From assembly GCA_944372725.1 (NCBI GenBank), contig CALWAA010000135.1, forward strand, positions 1-6,629: a stretch of DNA of 6,629 nt, written 5' to 3'. Position 1 is the stretch's first letter. Every line of letters starts with the position of its first letter. This DNA is from an uncultured Bacilli bacterium. Its GTDB lineage: Bacteria > Bacillota_I > Bacilli_A > RF39 > UBA660. The position numbers and the translations under genes are program-made. Below the pieces are notes generated by a model. That model ran no database searches. It was given only the letters and a program-made list of their open reading frames with translations, and was not told where the DNA came from. Shown piece by piece: positions 4,975-6,629 of this stretch.

Positions 4975-6249
4975 TTACCCAAACATACTCACGCATCGAA
5001 TTGTAAAAGACTGTGTAACATTAAATGTCGGCGTTTCATTCACACAATGCAGGGTGAAAGTTTGAGGTTCTGTAGAATAATTTAAACAGTGAAGAATCAA
5101 ATTATTACCTTCTACAGAGACCGTAAAATATTCATTAGAGCCAGTCGCCGTAACTGTTCCAGGTTCAAAAGTCATGCCACTAACAGCGACATAAACTTCT
5201 GCTTCAATTGTTTGATATTGGCGAATTTTATCAAAAATAGGAGTCAAAGTAATTATAGGTTGGACTTCTTCGGCAGCTACTATATGGATAGCAATACCAT
5301 CACTTACATTTGAATTACCTTCAAGAGAAGCAGTGATAATAGCCTGTTGCCCATTCTCTCCAACTACTTGATATTCTCCATTTTGATTTATTATTACAAC
5401 GGTTTCATCACTCGAACTCCACACAACATTTTTCTCAATACCTTCTCCATTAAGAGAAACACTAGCAAAAAGTTTGCCTGTAGCACCAGTAACCAAACTC
5501 ATATTCGCCGATTTAATTTCTACATTATATGTAAAATCACCATTATAAGCCAATCCCAGTTCTTGATTATCTTTTGCATGAAGTTCGTCCAAGTATAAAT
5601 CAAGATAAAGAATTGTGGGCATTGGGTCATCAACAGACTGTAACAAAGCGTTCTGAAAGGCGAATAGTTTAAACGCTCTTCCTCCTATTAAAAATCTTGT
5701 GTTCAATTTAAATAATCGAATCGTATCGTCATTTGCCTGAACATATACCAATAAATGATTATTTGGCGTGATGATAGAAGAAGACACTTGAATAGAAGGA
5801 GAAGTGGCATCGTAATCTACCACACAAGGAGCAGAAAAAATAGACCCGTTTTCAGGGTCAATTATTCTCAAAGCATTGTTACAACGGCGAACATTTACAT
5901 CTGCCACAAGGCCCTGAGAAGGATTGGTAAAATCAGAAATCCACCAATTATCTTCAAACTTAAAATAAATTCCACGATGAATTTGATGTTGAATATCCCT
6001 AAAAATCAATTGGCGATAATCTTCACCATTTTTCATAAAAGTGGTAGTACTGCCAATCGCCTTATTAATCCAAACCTCAACAGACTCAAATTCATGAGAA
6101 CCTATGTCTACCTGTTCCTCAACTACAATTCTTGCAGACGTATTGTCCCATTGTTGGTCATAAAAAGCCTGTTGATTTTGATTATATTCTACGTCAGGCT
6201 GGGGCAACATACCACTTTCCATGGCATTTTGAAAAAAAGGAAAAGGCAT
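4975..6249 (-). CDS. virion (neck/tail-associated) protein with C-terminal Ig-like domains
   Basis: The product is 424 residues. The ATG at 6249 is preceded by AAGGGGG about ten bases upstream. Residues 1-235 are a mixed alpha/beta region with short conserved-looking stretches (GSTTTFMKNGEDYRQ at 66-80, SQGLVADVNVRRCNN at 111-125) and a DPENGSIFSAPCVVDYD segment at 131-147, the kind of sequence seen in head-completion or neck proteins of Bacillota phages. Residues about 242-325 match the bacterial Ig-like group 2 pattern: VVWSSSDETVVII, then NGEYQVVGENGQQAIITA. Residues about 332-421 look like a second beta-sandwich. Ig-like domains are common decorations on phage head and tail proteins and may bind surface carbohydrate. 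There is no signal peptide, as expected for a virion protein. The Ig call is fairly sure; the neck assignment is inference from position. Confidence 0.75.
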   Translation of the reverse strand: MPFPFFQNAMESGMLPQPDVEYNQNQQAFYDQQWDNTSARIVVEEQVDIGSHEFESVEVWINKAIGSTTTFMKNGEDYRQLIFRDIQHQIHRGIYFKFEDNWWISDFTNPSQGLVADVNVRRCNNALRIIDPENGSIFSAPCVVDYDATSPSIQVSSSIITPNNHLLVYVQANDDTIRLFKLNTRFLIGGRAFKLFAFQNALLQSVDDPMPTILYLDLYLDELHAKDNQELGLAYNGDFTYNVEIKSANMSLVTGATGKLFASVSLNGEGIEKNVVWSSSDETVVIINQNGEYQVVGENGQQAIITASLEGNSNVSDGIAIHIVAAEEVQPIITLTPIFDKIRQYQTIEAEVYVAVSGMTFEPGTVTATGSNEYFTVSVEGNNLILHCLNYSTEPQTFTLHCVNETPTFNVTQSFTIRCVSMFG

Positions 6250-6254
6250 GAATA

Positions 6255-6515
6255 TCAGCCCCCTTTTTGTAGAATCTTAATGATTTCAAAAACAACCCGT
6301 TTTACAGTATCATGGTCAATATTCCCACCAGATTCTTTTAAGCCCTTAATGGCGACATAAATTTCTTCATTGCCATATCCAAGATACCAAACATACAACC
6401 TGTCAAGATAATTTAACCATGACTCTCTGGTTATATCAGAATCTTCTACATCAATTTGTTCAAACTGGTATAAAATATTAAAAATTTTATTAATTCTTTT
6501 CTCTGTTTTAGACAT
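6255..6515 (-). CDS. small helical phage protein, function unknown
   Basis: This 86-residue protein starts MSKTEKRINKIF and ends IIKILQKGG. An in-frame ATG 18 nt upstream (6533) would give 92 residues, but it overlaps the previous stop and has no ribosome binding site. The ATG at 6515 has AAGGGG seven bases before it and is preferred. The protein is charged and looks helical, with an aromatic patch (WLNYLDRLYVWYLGYG) in the middle and no Cys or membrane segment. It sits directly upstream of a virion protein with a 5-nt gap, and the next gene's AAGGGGG ribosome binding site lies over its last codons. Small genes here in siphophage operons are often connector or neck proteins, but I see no motif that decides it. 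Confidence 0.65.
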   Translation of the reverse strand: MSKTEKRINKIFNILYQFEQIDVEDSDITRESWLNYLDRLYVWYLGYGNEEIYVAIKGLKESGGNIDHDTVKRVVFEIIKILQKGG

Positions 6516-6526
6516 TGACGCACCCC

Positions 6527-6629
6527 TTACCATTCGTTAATATGGGGAATAGAATCAAAGTCTTGAATGAGATAAAAATTAATCTTCTGATAGACCTTTT
6601 CACGCATTGTATCAAGATAACTTGATTTT
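6527..6629 (-). CDS. 3' end of an unidentified phage gene (partial)
   Basis: An open frame enters the window at its right edge and ends at a TAA at 6527-6529. It encodes the last 33 residues of a protein, beginning KSSYLDTMREKV and ending DSIPHINEW. The downstream small gene starts 11 nt after this stop and its ribosome binding site (AAGGGG) overlaps the stop region, so the two are probably co-transcribed and translationally coupled. Too little is present to name a family. From its place upstream of neck genes it could be a head or connector protein, but that is position-based inference. Confidence 0.6.
   Translation of the reverse strand, partial: KSSYLDTMREKVYQKINFYLIQDFDSIPHINEW

Noticed and set aside
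5755..6360. Plus-strand open frame of 201 codons opposite the Ig-domain virion protein
   Set aside because: It is antisense to a well-supported gene, spans a gene boundary, has no ribosome binding site, and a low-complexity basic composition.

Overview
The window reads as part of the virion-structure operon of a tailed phage or prophage of a low-GC, Gram-positive host (Bacillota, probably Clostridia-like). The clues are an AT-rich sequence, strong AGGAGG-type ribosome binding sites, tight or overlapping genes all on the minus strand, and a gene order typical of the neck-to-tail part of such phages. No gene on the plus strand is convincing. No tRNA, rRNA, CRISPR array or insertion sequence is visible.

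Transcription runs from high to low coordinates. In order it holds: the 3' end of an unidentified gene (6629-6527); a small helical protein (6515-6255); a 424-residue virion or neck protein with C-terminal Ig-like domains (6249-4975); a 189-residue neck or tail-completion candidate (4962-4393); a 282-residue uncharacterised phage protein (4412-3564); a major structural gene, probably the major tail protein (3549-865); a strong intrinsic terminator (847-813); a Cys-rich 100-residue protein (794-492); a 131-residue tail-assembly-chaperone-like protein (476-81); and the first 33 codons of the next gene (100-1).

The main point is that the major structural gene is in three pieces, separated by two group I introns. 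Intron A (about 3346-2995, 352 nt) has no ORF. Intron B (about 2549-1285, 1265 nt) carries a Vsr/EDxHD-like homing endonuclease with a zinc ribbon. Both show P1, P2 with a GTGA loop, P3, P7, a CCCC/GGGG hairpin, P8 and P9-type hairpins, and their cores are clearly related. Removing both at the proposed sites leaves 203 + 445 + 420 = 1068 nt, an open frame for a 355-residue protein ending in an Ig-like domain. In intron B the endonuclease gene fills the P8 loop, and its last codons and stop codon form one strand of a perfect 16-bp P8 stem.

Intron boundaries come from P1 pairing and reading frame only. The 5' and 3' ends of intron A are well constrained, while those of intron B are less certain.
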